A stretch of DNA of 64,000 nt from Hordeum vulgare subsp. vulgare (Eukaryota; Streptophyta; Magnoliopsida; Poales; Poaceae), in contig NC_058521.1 of NCBI RefSeq assembly GCF_904849725.1, positions 563,600,176 through 563,664,175 on the forward strand, written 5' to 3'. A program made the position numbers and the translations under genes. This document shows positions 10,290 through 21,354 of the stretch, one piece after another (the stretch's first letter is position 1; each line of letters opens with the position of its first letter). The notes below the pieces were generated by a model. That model saw only the letters and a list, made by a program, of their open reading frames with translations. It ran no database searches and was not told where the DNA came from.

Positions 10290-13200
10290 TGTAAAGACTA
10301 AGATGCGGTCCTTTCCGATCTGGGGATCGAGGCCCCGAATTGGAAAGGAGCGCAACTAAGCATCTCGCAAACAAGGTATCATAGCACATACATAATATCA
10401 ACATAATGACAATAAGGGGTTCAATTGCCATCTCATAATTATATCATAGTACATCACGCATACAATCAAAGTAGTTCCGCTACGGACTACAAAACAAGGG
10501 AAATGGCTATGCTACCCTGCCTGCAGGCCCACGATCACGACCATGCCTCAATCTTCTGGATAGTTCACGTACAGGCGGTCGTTCTCCTCGTCGTACTGCC
10601 ACGCTAGCTGCGTGCCGTCGGGATCACCTGTCTCGGGGGTACCTGAATGTGTTGGTGTTGTGAAGGAATCTGTGAGCCACGGGGACTCAGTAATCTATGA
10701 CCTCGGTGCCAGAACTAGTGAAGTTATTAGGTTGGATAGGTGGAGTATTTAGGTTGCAGCATCCTAAGCTTGACATGGTGGCTAACTTACGTAGAACATA
10801 TATGAAGGTGATCTATACTAGCGGTCGATGATAGATGATCACTAAGTGATCCTGAACACCTACCTACGTCAATCATAACCCCACCGTGTTCCCGATCGAA
10901 GAGAGATCTTCGAGGGGACAGTCACGGTTACGCACACGGTTGGCAATGTTATTAGCTTATGTTTAAGTTATCTATTATCGGATGTTAACAAAATATTCCA
11001 AGTTGCCACACAACCGCGGGCACGGCTTTCCGAAAGATTAAACCCTATAGGGTGCTCCAACTAGTCCATCACAAACGTACACAGGCCGCAAAGTAATCCT
11101 CTATCACGAATCTCGTGATCTCGTCGGATTGCTTAGAGGAAAACCTCAACTCTGGGGAGAACCAAAGGTTCACCGGGATTCCTATACGCAAGATATATCG
11201 CTAAGGTAAGACAAGACTAGCAGGACCTCCCGACGTGTCGACAACCCTGATAAGAGCCGCGTATCTCAGTCTCAAGACACATCGGATGAGCTACGCGCAC
11301 GATGGCCTGATAGAAATCACTCAAGTTGCCCTGAGTTGGCCCCGAGCAGTGCCCAGTTTGGACCAACACTCATGAGGAGCACTGGCCCGGGTTGTTGATT
11401 AAATTCCTCGGGGTAGCTATTCCCTATGCAGATTATTATTAAGTGATTAGCAAATTAACACCAATGTTGGGTCCTACCGGACAAGTCTTAACACTACGCG
11501 ATTTATCGAGGGGGTCCCCATAACAACCCCGAACGTGTTAGGAGCGATCAATATGGAATCAAACACCGGTAGCCGGTAACTATAGCGGCAATAACAGAAC
11601 AAGGCACCCGGCAAAAGGCTAGGCCTTCCGTTATTTACCAAGTATATAGGTGCATTAATTAAATAACAGAATTTAAGATAATGATAACAATCTCATGTTA
11701 TCACATGAGGCAAAGCACCTGCATCTAGCAACGCTAACATTGGTAGCTGAGCAAGCCTACTTAGCCATTCAAGTTTGCTAGGAAGGGATAAGTGTTTGGG
11801 TTTCATGGCATTTTAGGAGGCAATATTTTAGTGGTAGGCAGCGAGCATATGACAAGGAAACATAATCTAGCATAACAAGTCTAGAGATGGAATCAAGGTC
11901 ATATCATCTTGCCTGTGATATCCTCAGCTTGGAATGGTTCTTGTTCGTCCTGCACGTACTCTCCTGAATCCACGTACTCATTCTCCGATACCGGTGCTAC
12001 CCAACAAAAGAATAACATCCAATGAACAACAGCACCTCAAGATGCAACAAGCACATGATGCATGAGATGAATATGAGCATGCATCACTATTTCTATCACT
12101 AGCACAAGCATAAAGAGTAAATACATATTCCTGGATAGAATTGCATCCTAATCTATTTCTACATGCATGATAATGACATGATCAGATGCATCTCGTGAAA
12201 ACGATGCAAAAGCATATAAAGAACATAACAAACGGAGCTACGGATCAACGGGAATCAACGAAACAAGATATGAAGCCCTACATGTCAAATTCATCACCAC
12301 ACTCTCAAATGGCACAACTCTGGTATTTCCAGGTTGCCAAGATGTAAAACAAACCATCATGGATGGGGTGGAGCAGAGAAGAACACCACATCATCAACTA
12401 AGCACTCACAAACATCAAAATGGCAAACTACACAATCTGCCATAAACTGCATCATAGCACTTTGTGAGCTACATGCAAAGCATCTACAGCCACCCAAATA
12501 TGACAAATAATATATGTGTTTGTAGCTATCCAAGATTAATACAAGCACAAGCAAGAATCACACACAAAGGAATTAAACACAGAAAGTTACAAGGCTGTAA
12601 ACTTGCCCAAAAATATCAGATTTCACGGACTTAGTGAAAATTCCAGATTCTCACTATCTGTCTATGCTCTGAAGCATTTTGACAGCAGCCAAAACAATAT
12701 CTAAAGGACTCCAAATGGAATGAAATTTTACAGGGTGCTATACAAACATATCAGCTCCAACTTTCCAGTTGAAAGCTAGGGCTATATCAAAACACCTTGA
12801 CCTGCACAACCTCATCAACAGGAGAAGAAAATATAAACAGATTCTCAGACTTAGATTTTCATTAATCTGGAATTTCAGCCACATGCCTACTTTGTCTATG
12901 CACAACTTGCACACAAGATACCCTAAGATAGAAATGACACCAACATGATGTAGAGATGATCCCCTACTACTGCCATACAAGATATCATGCCCTTGGGCTC
13001 ATCCCACACCATGGAAACAAGTAATAAACTTAGAACAAATCTGAATATGTCATCTCCATAAAGTGTCCCAATGGCAAAACTAAGTTCACCAACGGGTTCC
13101 TTGGGAGATTCTACCCCAAAATCATATATAATATGTATGCACTTACTTGGAGCAAGTGACCACAAACTAGGAAGGAAGAAACTACAAGAAATCATACATA

Positions 13201-13680
13201 GTGAATAGTGCAACATTTCATGTGCATTTCACTAGATCAACTCCTACATGGATACTTGTTCATGTGCATAATGACAATAGTCACATGAGGGTTTTGACCC
13301 CATGTATGTGACATATCACACCAACACCAAGCTCATCTACCAAACTATCCACACACCACAAGACATCATGCCCACTCACATATGGTCATGTGAAGGTGCA
13401 TAGTGATTGCAAAGGTGGGGAAGTTCCACACACACACAACTACTCCACATCACCCACAACAAAAGCATGCTCTTGATCAACACAAACATGTAAGGCATCT
13501 ACAAAATAACAAAACCAAGGAAGCATCATGCCACCTACACAAGCACACTACTTGGCCACAAGAGTTAAGCTCAAGTGTATGTGTAGCTCACTCACATCAC
13601 AATATATGCCCACAAGATATACCACAAAAGAGAACCACTATGCTACTAAATATATGCATCTACACCACACAGTATATGCT

Positions 13681-13802
13681 AGCACCACCACACATACACA
13701 TGCACAACATCATGTGCACACACACACACACCACCATGAACTATGTACACCAAATATGACAAGGTGTGTGGGGAGGGGGAACCCATCCACACACACACAC
13801 TC
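13681..13802. repeat. CA-rich simple-sequence stretch in the solo LTR
   Basis: Runs of CA/ACAC (for example 13717-13731 and 13786-13800) in a generally ACA-rich strand. Low-complexity reading frames across 13403-13851 come from this composition and are not genes. Confidence 0.7.
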
Positions 13803-14019
13803 TTACTTGTGCACCAAGACACAAGTGCACTATAACCACCTACACTTGTAAAAATCACAAACTATCCATCTAACCCAATCTAGCAACACCTAAGGAAACA
13901 TGTTGTAGAAGCTACAAAAAAATAAGTAACGCTATCTACCTAGCACCACACAACAACTATGCAGCTAAGGGGTACAGCAACAGGAAGATACCACAGCAAA
14001 ACTAAAATGGGGGAGGTGA

Positions 14020-14234
14020 GTATTCGAACCCTGTTCCCCCTGATACAACACACTGCCTCCTACCATCCTGCTACTGACCAAGTGCTCGACAGGATCAGGG
14101 ATGCTACCAGGATAAGCTGATCTGCTGCACTAGCCTACTACTGCATCGAAATAAACCAAAAAAAGGGGGGAGCGCCCCTGGGATTCGAACCCATGACCTG
14201 ATGCACCAACACACAGACGCGCTCCAATACGCTA
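14020..14234 (-). other. Two tandem tRNA-like segments (A-box/B-box pairs)
   Basis: On the minus strand there are TAGCGTATTGG (14234-14224) followed by GGTTCGAATCC (14191-14181), and TAGCAGGATGG (14073-14063) followed by GGTTCGAATAC (14030-14020). Both resemble the internal Pol III promoter boxes of tRNA genes with about 32 bases between boxes. The two units are exactly 161 bases apart. Neither forms a convincing acceptor stem, so they are tRNA-derived or tRNA-like sequences rather than tRNA genes. Confidence 0.45.
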
Positions 14235-15768
14235 CAATACGGCTACTCATAGAACAGAGGGGTACCGCAGGGTAAACTAGCACGAGCACCTGTTCTCTGC
14301 TCTGCACGCCGGCGACAGGGAGGACGCCGGGGCAGATCCTGCTACTGCTGCGCTCACGAGAGGGCACCACTACTCTACATCGATGGGCTGGCGCTACGAG
14401 GGGGACGAGGCCCCTGCTCTGCAACACACAGACACGAGCGCACCCACACACACATGCACACAGCTACTGCACCTGATGCACCTGCTGCCATTCTGATACT
14501 TACAGAGGAGCACAGCGTGCCACCACGGCAGATCTAAGCCGAACCAAGGAGGAGGAAGGAAGGGGGCGAGGCTCCTCACCTTAGGGAAGGAAGAGGGTAA
14601 CCGATCGAAGGAGAAGGCGCTGGAGGGGAGGAAGACTGACGGCAAAGAAGCTCCTGACGCAGAACCGAAGCAGAGGCGAAGGAGCACCGGATCCACGGTG
14701 TCGGCGAGCTCCTGGTCGTCGGTGAGGACGCTCCTCGACCTCACCGAGGATGGAAATGGGGCGTGGGCACCTTCCCCGTGCCCCTGGACATGGCCGCCGG
14801 CGCTGGACGACGATGGGGGCGGTGATCGGCGACGAGATCCTTCTCTGTCCTAGCTATAGAGCTTACCACGAGGGGGAAAGAGAGAAGGAGGAAGATGGCG
14901 GCGGCGCTAGAGGAAGGAGAGGGAACCCTAGGTTTGGAGGAGGGTTCATGCAGCTTAAATGGCCTCGGGGGACACGCTTGAGCCGCAGGATCGAAGCAAT
15001 GGGGAATCGGTGGAGGAGGAGAGGTCGTACAGGGTGACGTAGAGAGGAGGAAGGAGAGGGACGTGCGGGTGGCTACTGTCGCGAAGGGAGAGGAGGAGTT
15101 GGGCCTCCCTGAGTGGGAGGAAGCCCACCAGAGCGACACATAGAGAAAAGCAAGCCCTGGTGCTTTCCTATTTACTGAAAAGGGCAGAAAAGATAAAAAT
15201 AAAACCAGCAAAACTACTAGAGATAAAATCAAAGCAAAATGCCCCTGGTCATGGAAAAATATAACCTATTTGAATAAAATGCAAAATGAATATTAGGGGC
15301 AATTGAATATTTACAAACCAGCAATATGTGGGCTGTTTTGTAATTATTTTGCACCTTTCAAACTTAAGTCAAATCAAAAACTTCACTTCCCCACACCCAA
15401 CTCAAATCAACCTAAATCATAGGCATTTTTAAAACAGAAAAGGAAGAAGTGAATATTGACATAGAAGAAATAGAAAGGGAGGGAAGATGGTTTTGAAACC
15501 TAAGAAATTACTAACACATGCTTCACTCCACACAAGCCACACATCACATGCTAATCATCACAAGGAATCACATGAAATCACAAGAACACAATGCAACAAT
15601 AAGAACACATGGCATGATATGGAATGCATGCATGCAAAGGAAGAGAAATTAATAAGGTGACATCACATGAAATAATGAGCATGGGGGCTCTCTCATAGCA
15701 TTGACAAGGTGGTCCCACATAAGAAGGTCCAAAAAGGGAAGGCTTTACACTTGGGGCATTACAGGGAT

Positions 15769-17842
15769 GCCCAAGGCACCCCAAACCAAATTAGAGGACA
15801 CCAAAAAGCCTAAGCTTGGGGATGCCCCGGGAAGGCATCCCCTCTTTCGTCTTCAATCCATCGGTAACATTACTTGGAGCTATATTTTTATTCACCACAT
15901 GATATGTGTTTTGCTTGGAGCGTCTTGTATCATAGGAGTCTTTTCTTTTTGTTGTGTCACAATCATCCTTGCTGCACACCTTTTTGAGAGAGAGAGAGAG
16001 ACATGCACTCATTGTGATTTTGCTAGAATGCTCATAGTGCTTCACTTATATCTTTTGCGCTAGATACTTTTTCTCTAGTGCTTCACTTATATCTTTTGAG
16101 CTAGATACTTTTGCTCTAGTGCTTCACTTATATCTTTTGAGCTAGATACTTTTGCTCTTGTGCTTCACTTATATCTTTAGAGCACGGCGGTGCGTGATTT
16201 GGTAGTTGGCTTATGCTATGAAAGTAGTCCCATGTGCTAGGTACCCAAAGAGGATGCAAAAACCTCATCTTCATGTGCATTGAGTAGAAAGAAAAGTTTT
16301 GATTCCTCTCAATTAGTTTTGAGACATGGATTCGGGAATATTAAAAGCTATGTTAGTAGGGTGTTGTGAATCTAGAAATACTTGTGTTGAAGTTAGTGAT
16401 TCCCGTAGCATGCACGTATGGTGAACCGCTATGTTAGGAAGTCGGAGCATAATTGATCTATTGATTGTCATCCTTTGTGTTGAGGTCGGGATCGCGCGAT
16501 GGTTTACACCTACCAACCCTTCCCCTCGGAGTATGCGTTTAGCACTTTGTTTCGATTACTAATAAAAACTTTTGCAACAAGTATGTGAGTTCTTTATGAC
16601 TAATTTGAGTCCATGGTATAGATGCACTTTCACCTTCCACCATTGCTAGCCTCTCTAGTGCCGCGCAATTCTCACCGGTGCACAAACCCACCAAATTCCT
16701 TCCTCAAAACAGCCACCATAACTACCTACTATGGCATTTTCAAAGCCATTCCGAGATATAATGCCATGCAACTACCACCGTTCCGTCTCATGACTTGTGC
16801 TGTCACTCTCATATTGCCATTGCATGATCATACTAGATCGTTGCACATCTCGGTACACTGCCGGAGGCATTTCCTATGGAGTCATCATCATTATGATCTT
16901 TGAGCTTTGAGTAACTAAAAGTGTGATGATCATCATTATTAGAGCATTGTCCCATGTGAGGGAAAAAAGAGGCCAAAGAGCCCAAAAATAAAATAAAAAG
17001 TGAGAAAAGAAAAAAAGAGGCCTAAGAGCCCAAATAAAAAAAGAAATGAGAGAAAAAGAGAGAAGGGACAATGCTACTATCTTTTTCCACACTTGTGCTT
17101 CATATTAGCACCATGTTCTTCATGATTGAGAGCTTCTTGCTTTGTCACTACCATATTCTAGTGGGAATCTTTTATATAACTTGGCTTGTATATTCCAGTG
17201 ATGGGCTTCCTCAAAATTTCCCTAGGTCTTGGTGAGCAAGCAAGTTGGATGCACACCCACTAGTTTTCCTTTTGAGCTTCCAAATACTTATAGCTCTAGT
17301 GCATCTCTTGTATGGCAATCCCTACCCATTCACATTGATATCTATTAATGGGCATGTCCATAGCCTATCGATACGCCGAGTTAATGTGACCATCTCCTCC
17401 TTTTTTGTCTCACAACCACCACCGAACTCTATTCGACCTATAGTGTTATATCCATGGCTCGCGCTCATGTATTGCGTGATAGTTATAAAAAGTTTGAGAA
17501 AGTAAGAGTGTGAAAACAATTAATTGGCCAATTCCGGGGTTGTGCATGATTTACATTAGTTGTGTGAGGATGATGGAGCATAGCCAGACTATATGATTTT
17601 GTAGGAATAACTTTCTTTGGCCTTGTTATTTTGAAAGTTCATGATTACTTTGCTAGTTTGCTTGAAGTATTACTGTTTTCATGTCAATAGCAAACTATTG
17701 CTTTGAATCGTATGGATCTGAACATTCATGTCACGTGAAAGAAGTTGCAAAGGACAACTATGCTAGGTAGCATTCCACATCAAAAATTCATTGTTTATCA
17801 CTTCCCTACTCGAGGACGAGCAGGAGTTAAGCTTGGGGTGCT
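15769..17842 (+). other. 3' non-coding region of element B, second part, with polypurine tract
   Basis: Resumes after the solo LTR with CCCAAGGCACCCC and continues without credible coding frames to the polypurine tract (AAGCTTGGGGTGC, 17829-17841) next to the 3' LTR. It contains imperfect direct repeats of a GAGCTAGATACTTT / GTGCTTCACTTATAT unit (about 16040-16180). Homologous to 141-2130 of element A in opposite orientation. Confidence 0.65.
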
Positions 17843-19388
17843 TGATACGTCTCCAATGTATCTATAATTTTTTATGGTTTCATGCTATTATCTTGTCAAT
17901 CTTTGGATGTTTTGCATGCCTTTTATTTATTTTTTGGGACTAACTTATTAATCCAGTGCCAAGTGCCAGTTCCTGTTTCTTCCATGTTTTTGACCCCTTT
18001 CACAGGAGATTTTGAAACGGAATCCAAACAGAAGAAAATCCCCGAAAAGATTTTTTCTAGAACCGAAGAAGATCGGGGGACTTGGGAGCCAAGCCAGAAG
18101 AGCCCCACGGGCCCCACAAGCCCCCACCCCGCGGCCAGGGGGGCCGCGCCATGCAGGCTTGTGGGCCCCCTGGAGGTCCCCTAACCTAGATCTTGCGCCT
18201 ATATATTCCCAAATATTCCCAAAAATGAGGGGAGCATTTTAATCACTTTTCCGCTGCCGCAAGCTTCTGTCTCCGAAGGATCCCATCTGGGGCACGTCCT
18301 GATGCCCTGCCGGAGAGGGGATTCGGACACGGAGGGCTTCTTCATCAACACCATGACCTCTCCGATGATGCGTGAGTAGTTCACCATAGACCTACGGGTC
18401 CATAGCTAGTAACTAGATGGCTTCTTCTCTCTCTTGGATCTTCAATACGAAGTTCTCCATGATCTTCATGGAGATCTATCCGATGTAATCTTCTTTTGCG
18501 GTGTGTTTGTCGAGATCCGATGAATTGTGGATTTATGATAAGATTATCTATGAATCTTATTTGAGTTTCTTCTGATCTCTCTTATGCATGATTTCATATC
18601 CTTGTAATTCTCTTCGAGTTGTGGGTTTTGTCTGGCCAACTAGATCTATGATTCTTGCAATGGGAGAAGTGCTTGGTTTTGGGTTCATACCGTGCGGTGA
18701 CCTCACCCAGTGACAGAAGGGATAGCGAGGCACGTATCGTGTTGTTGCCATCAAGGGTAAAAATATGGGGTTTTCATCATTGGTTTGAGATTATCCCTCT
18801 ACATCATGTCATCTTGCTTAAAGCGTTACTATGTTCGTCATGAACTCAATACACTAGATGCATGCTGGATAGCGGTCGATGTGTGGAGTAATGGTAGTAG
18901 ATGCAGAAAGTATCGCTCTACTTGTCTCGGACGTGATGTCTATATGCTAGATCATTGCCTTGGATATCGTCATGACTTTGCACGGTTCTATCAATTGCTC
19001 GACAGTATTTTGTTCACCCACTGTATTACTTGCTATTTTCAGATAAGCCTCTAGTGAACACTATGGCCCCCAGGGTCTACTCCACACCATATTTTCAGTC
19101 CTACACTTTTTACTTCGTTGCACTTTCCACCTTCAGATCTCACTTTGCAAACAATCTTGAAGGGATTGACAACCCCTTTAAAGCGTTGGCTGCAAGCTTG
19201 TTTGTGTTTGTGCAGGTACTCTGGACTCGACGAGACCCTCCTTCTGGATCGATACCTTGGTTCTCAAACTGAGGGAAATACTTACTGCTCCTGTGCTGCA
19301 TCACCCTTTCCTCTTCAAGGGAAAAACCAACGCAAGCCCAATCTCCGTCAACGTGTCAATTTCTGGCACTGTTGTTTGAGAAGTAGCA
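17843..19388 (+). repeat. 3' LTR of element B
   Basis: 1546 bp, TGATACGTCT to AGTAGCA, the partner of 7098-8623. It also carries the internal primer-site-like motif (19364-19381), showing that this motif is part of the LTR and not of the internal region. GGGCA (19389-19393) follows as target duplication. Confidence 0.9.
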
Positions 19389-19393
19389 GGGCA

Positions 19394-20096
19394 CCAGCCC
19401 TTAGTGGGCTGGTGGGACAGTCCAAGAGGGCCTATGCACCAAGGAAATAAAACCAAAGAGAAAGAAGAAAAAAAGAGAGAGGTGGGAAGGAAGAGAAGGA
19501 CTCCACTTTCCAATCCTAGTTGGACTAGGATTGGAGTATAGGACTCCTCCTCTCTCTAGGCTGGCGCACCCTTGAGGGCTTGGCCCTTAAGGCAAGCCTC
19601 CTCCCCCTCCCTCCTATATATAGTGGTGATTTAGGGCTGATTTGACACAATTTTTGCCACGTGCAACTCAGATCTAGACACCATAGTTTTACCTCTAGAT
19701 CGTATTTCTGTGGAGCTCGGGCGGAGCCCTGCACGAGTAGATCCTCACCACCACTGGAGCGCCGTCACGCTGCCGGAGAACTCATCTACTTCTTCGTCTT
19801 GCTTGCTGGATCAAGAAGGATGAGATCATCGTCGAGCTGTAAGTGTGCTGAACGCGGAGGTGTTGTCCGTTCGGCACTAGATCGGAACGGATTGTGGGAC
19901 GGATTGCGGGACGGTTCGTGGGGCGGATCGAGGGACGTGAGGATGTTCCACTATATCAACCGCGTTTCTTAACAATTCCTGCTGTGCGATCTACAAGGGT
20001 ACGTACATCCAAATCTCCTCTCGTAGATGGACATCACCATGATAGGTCTTCGTGTGCGTACGAATTTTTTTGTTTCCCATGCAACGTTCCCCATCA
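19394..20096 (+). repeat. 3' portion of the 5' LTR of Copia element C
   Basis: Matches 26500-27200 of the 3' LTR, including the TATATATAG promoter-like box (19615-19623; compare 26723-26731) and the conserved end CATGCAACGTTCCC. It is directly followed by the primer-site region. Confidence 0.88.
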
Positions 20097-21354
20097 GTGG
20101 CATCATGAGATAGGTTCATGCGTGGATGTTATCTGGGGTAGAACACAAAGGGTTTTGTGGACAGTGAGATGTTCGATTTGCTGCCCTCCTTAGTATTTTC
20201 ACGATTCAGCGGTGTTGTTGGATTGAAGCGGCCAGGACTGACATTATTCGTACGCTTACGGAAGATTGGTTTCATCGATTGACATGCAACCTCATTGCAT
20301 AAAGATGACTGGCGGGTGTCGGTTTCTCCAACTTTAGTTGAATTGGTTTTGACCGAGGCGGTCCTTGGAGAGGTTAAATAGCAATTTGCACATCTCCGTT
20401 GTGGTTTTTGCATAAGTAAGATGCGATCATACTAGATACCCATAGCAGCCACGTAAAACATGCAACAACAAATTAGAGGACGTCTAACTTGTTTTTGCAG
20501 GGTATGCTTGTGATATGATATGGCCAAAGACGTGATGTGATATATTGGATGTATGAGATGATCATGTCGTAATAGTTAATATCGAATTGCACGTCGATGG
20601 TACGGCAACCGGCAAGAGCCATAGGGTTGTCTTTAAACTAACGTTTGTGTTTGCAGATGTGTTTACTATATTGCTAGGATGTAGATTTAGTAGTAATAGC
20701 ATAAGTAGCACGACAACCCCGATGGCGACACGTTGATGGAGATCATGGTGTGGCGCCGGTGACAAGAAGATCTTGCCGGTGCTTTGGTGATGAAGATCAA
20801 GAAGCACAAGATGATGGCCATATCATGTCACTTATGAATTGCATGTGATGTTGATCCTTTTATGCACCTTATTTTTCTTAGAATGACGGTAGCATTATAA
20901 GGTGATCTCTCACTAAAATTTCAAGACGAAATTATGTTCTCCCCGACTGTGCACCGTTGCTACAGTTCGTCGTTTCGAGACACCACGTGATGCTCGGGTG
21001 TGATAGACTCAACGTTCACATACAACGGGTGCAAAACAGTTGCACACGCGGAACACTCGGGTTAAGCTTGACGAGCCTAGCATGTGCAGACACGGCCTCG
21101 GAACACATGAGACCGAAAGGTCGAGCATGAATCGTATAGTTGATATGATTAGCATAGAGATGCTTACCACTGAAACTATTCTCAACTCACGTGATGATCG
21201 GACTTGAGTTAGTGAATTTGGATCATCTACCACTCAAATGACTAAGAGAGATGTACTTTTGGAGTGGGAGTTTAGCAAGTAATTTGATTAAGTTAAACTC
21301 TAATTATCTTGAACATAGTCTAAGTCCACTTTGAAATATTTGTGTTGTAGATCA
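20097..21354 (+). other. Primer site and untranslated leader of element C
   Basis: TGGCATCATGAG (20098-20109) is a decayed initiator-Met primer site (consensus TGGTATCAGAGC). The following 1.2 kb leader is the typical long BARE/Angela leader, recognisable by CCACGTAAAACATGCAACAA near 20450 and CTCTCACTAAAATTTCAAG near 20907. I see no separate gene in it. Confidence 0.75.

Larger units (their letters stand above)
10290..15763 (-). mobile_element. Large solo LTR (about 5.47 kb) inserted in element B
   Basis: The insertion starts TGTAAAGACT and ends GGGCATTACA, so it has TG...CA ends with a short TGTAA/TTACA inverted repeat. It is flanked by a perfect 5 bp duplication GGGAT (10285-10289 and 15764-15768). 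Nothing resembling gag or pol lies inside. Orientation is inferred from a GC-rich transcribed-looking stretch (about 14260-15110) preceded on the minus strand by an ATTTAA element near 14955, which mirrors the layout of the 4.3 kb LTRs of element D. The best explanation is a solo LTR of a Gypsy or LARD-type family with very large LTRs (Sukkula-like size), formed by LTR-LTR recombination. A non-coding full element is less likely because no internal LTR repeat was found by eye. Confidence 0.7.
7098..19388 (+). mobile_element. Element B: non-autonomous Gypsy LTR retrotransposon with an uncharacterised ORF
   Basis: Two LTRs (7098-8623 and 17843-19388, both starting TGATACGTCTCCAA and ending AGTAGCA) flank an internal region with a tRNA-Asp primer site, one broken ORF of about 247 codons and long non-coding DNA. 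Flanks GTGCA (7093-7097) and GGGCA (19389-19393) are a 5 bp target duplication with one mismatch. Removing B rejoins the two halves of the LTR of element C. The LTRs differ at roughly 4-5 % of positions over the first 250 bases compared by eye. A 5.47 kb element (10290-15763) is inserted in the internal region. No gag, protease or polymerase is visible. Confidence 0.9.

Noticed and set aside
13403..13851. Open frames rich in His and Thr
   Set aside because: Produced by CA-repeat composition in the solo LTR; no protein-like features.
14160..14240. A functional tRNA gene at the GGTTCGAATCC motif
   Set aside because: A- and B-box-like sequences are present, but no 7 bp acceptor stem, no clear anticodon arm and no T-run terminator at the right distance were found.
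14104..15232. Several long minus-strand frames rich in Ser, Pro and Leu, and a plus-strand frame at 14750-15037
   Set aside because: They lie in the GC-rich promoter/leader-like block of the solo LTR, have no recognisable domain, overlap one another and match the pattern of composition-driven open frames seen in the LTRs of D.
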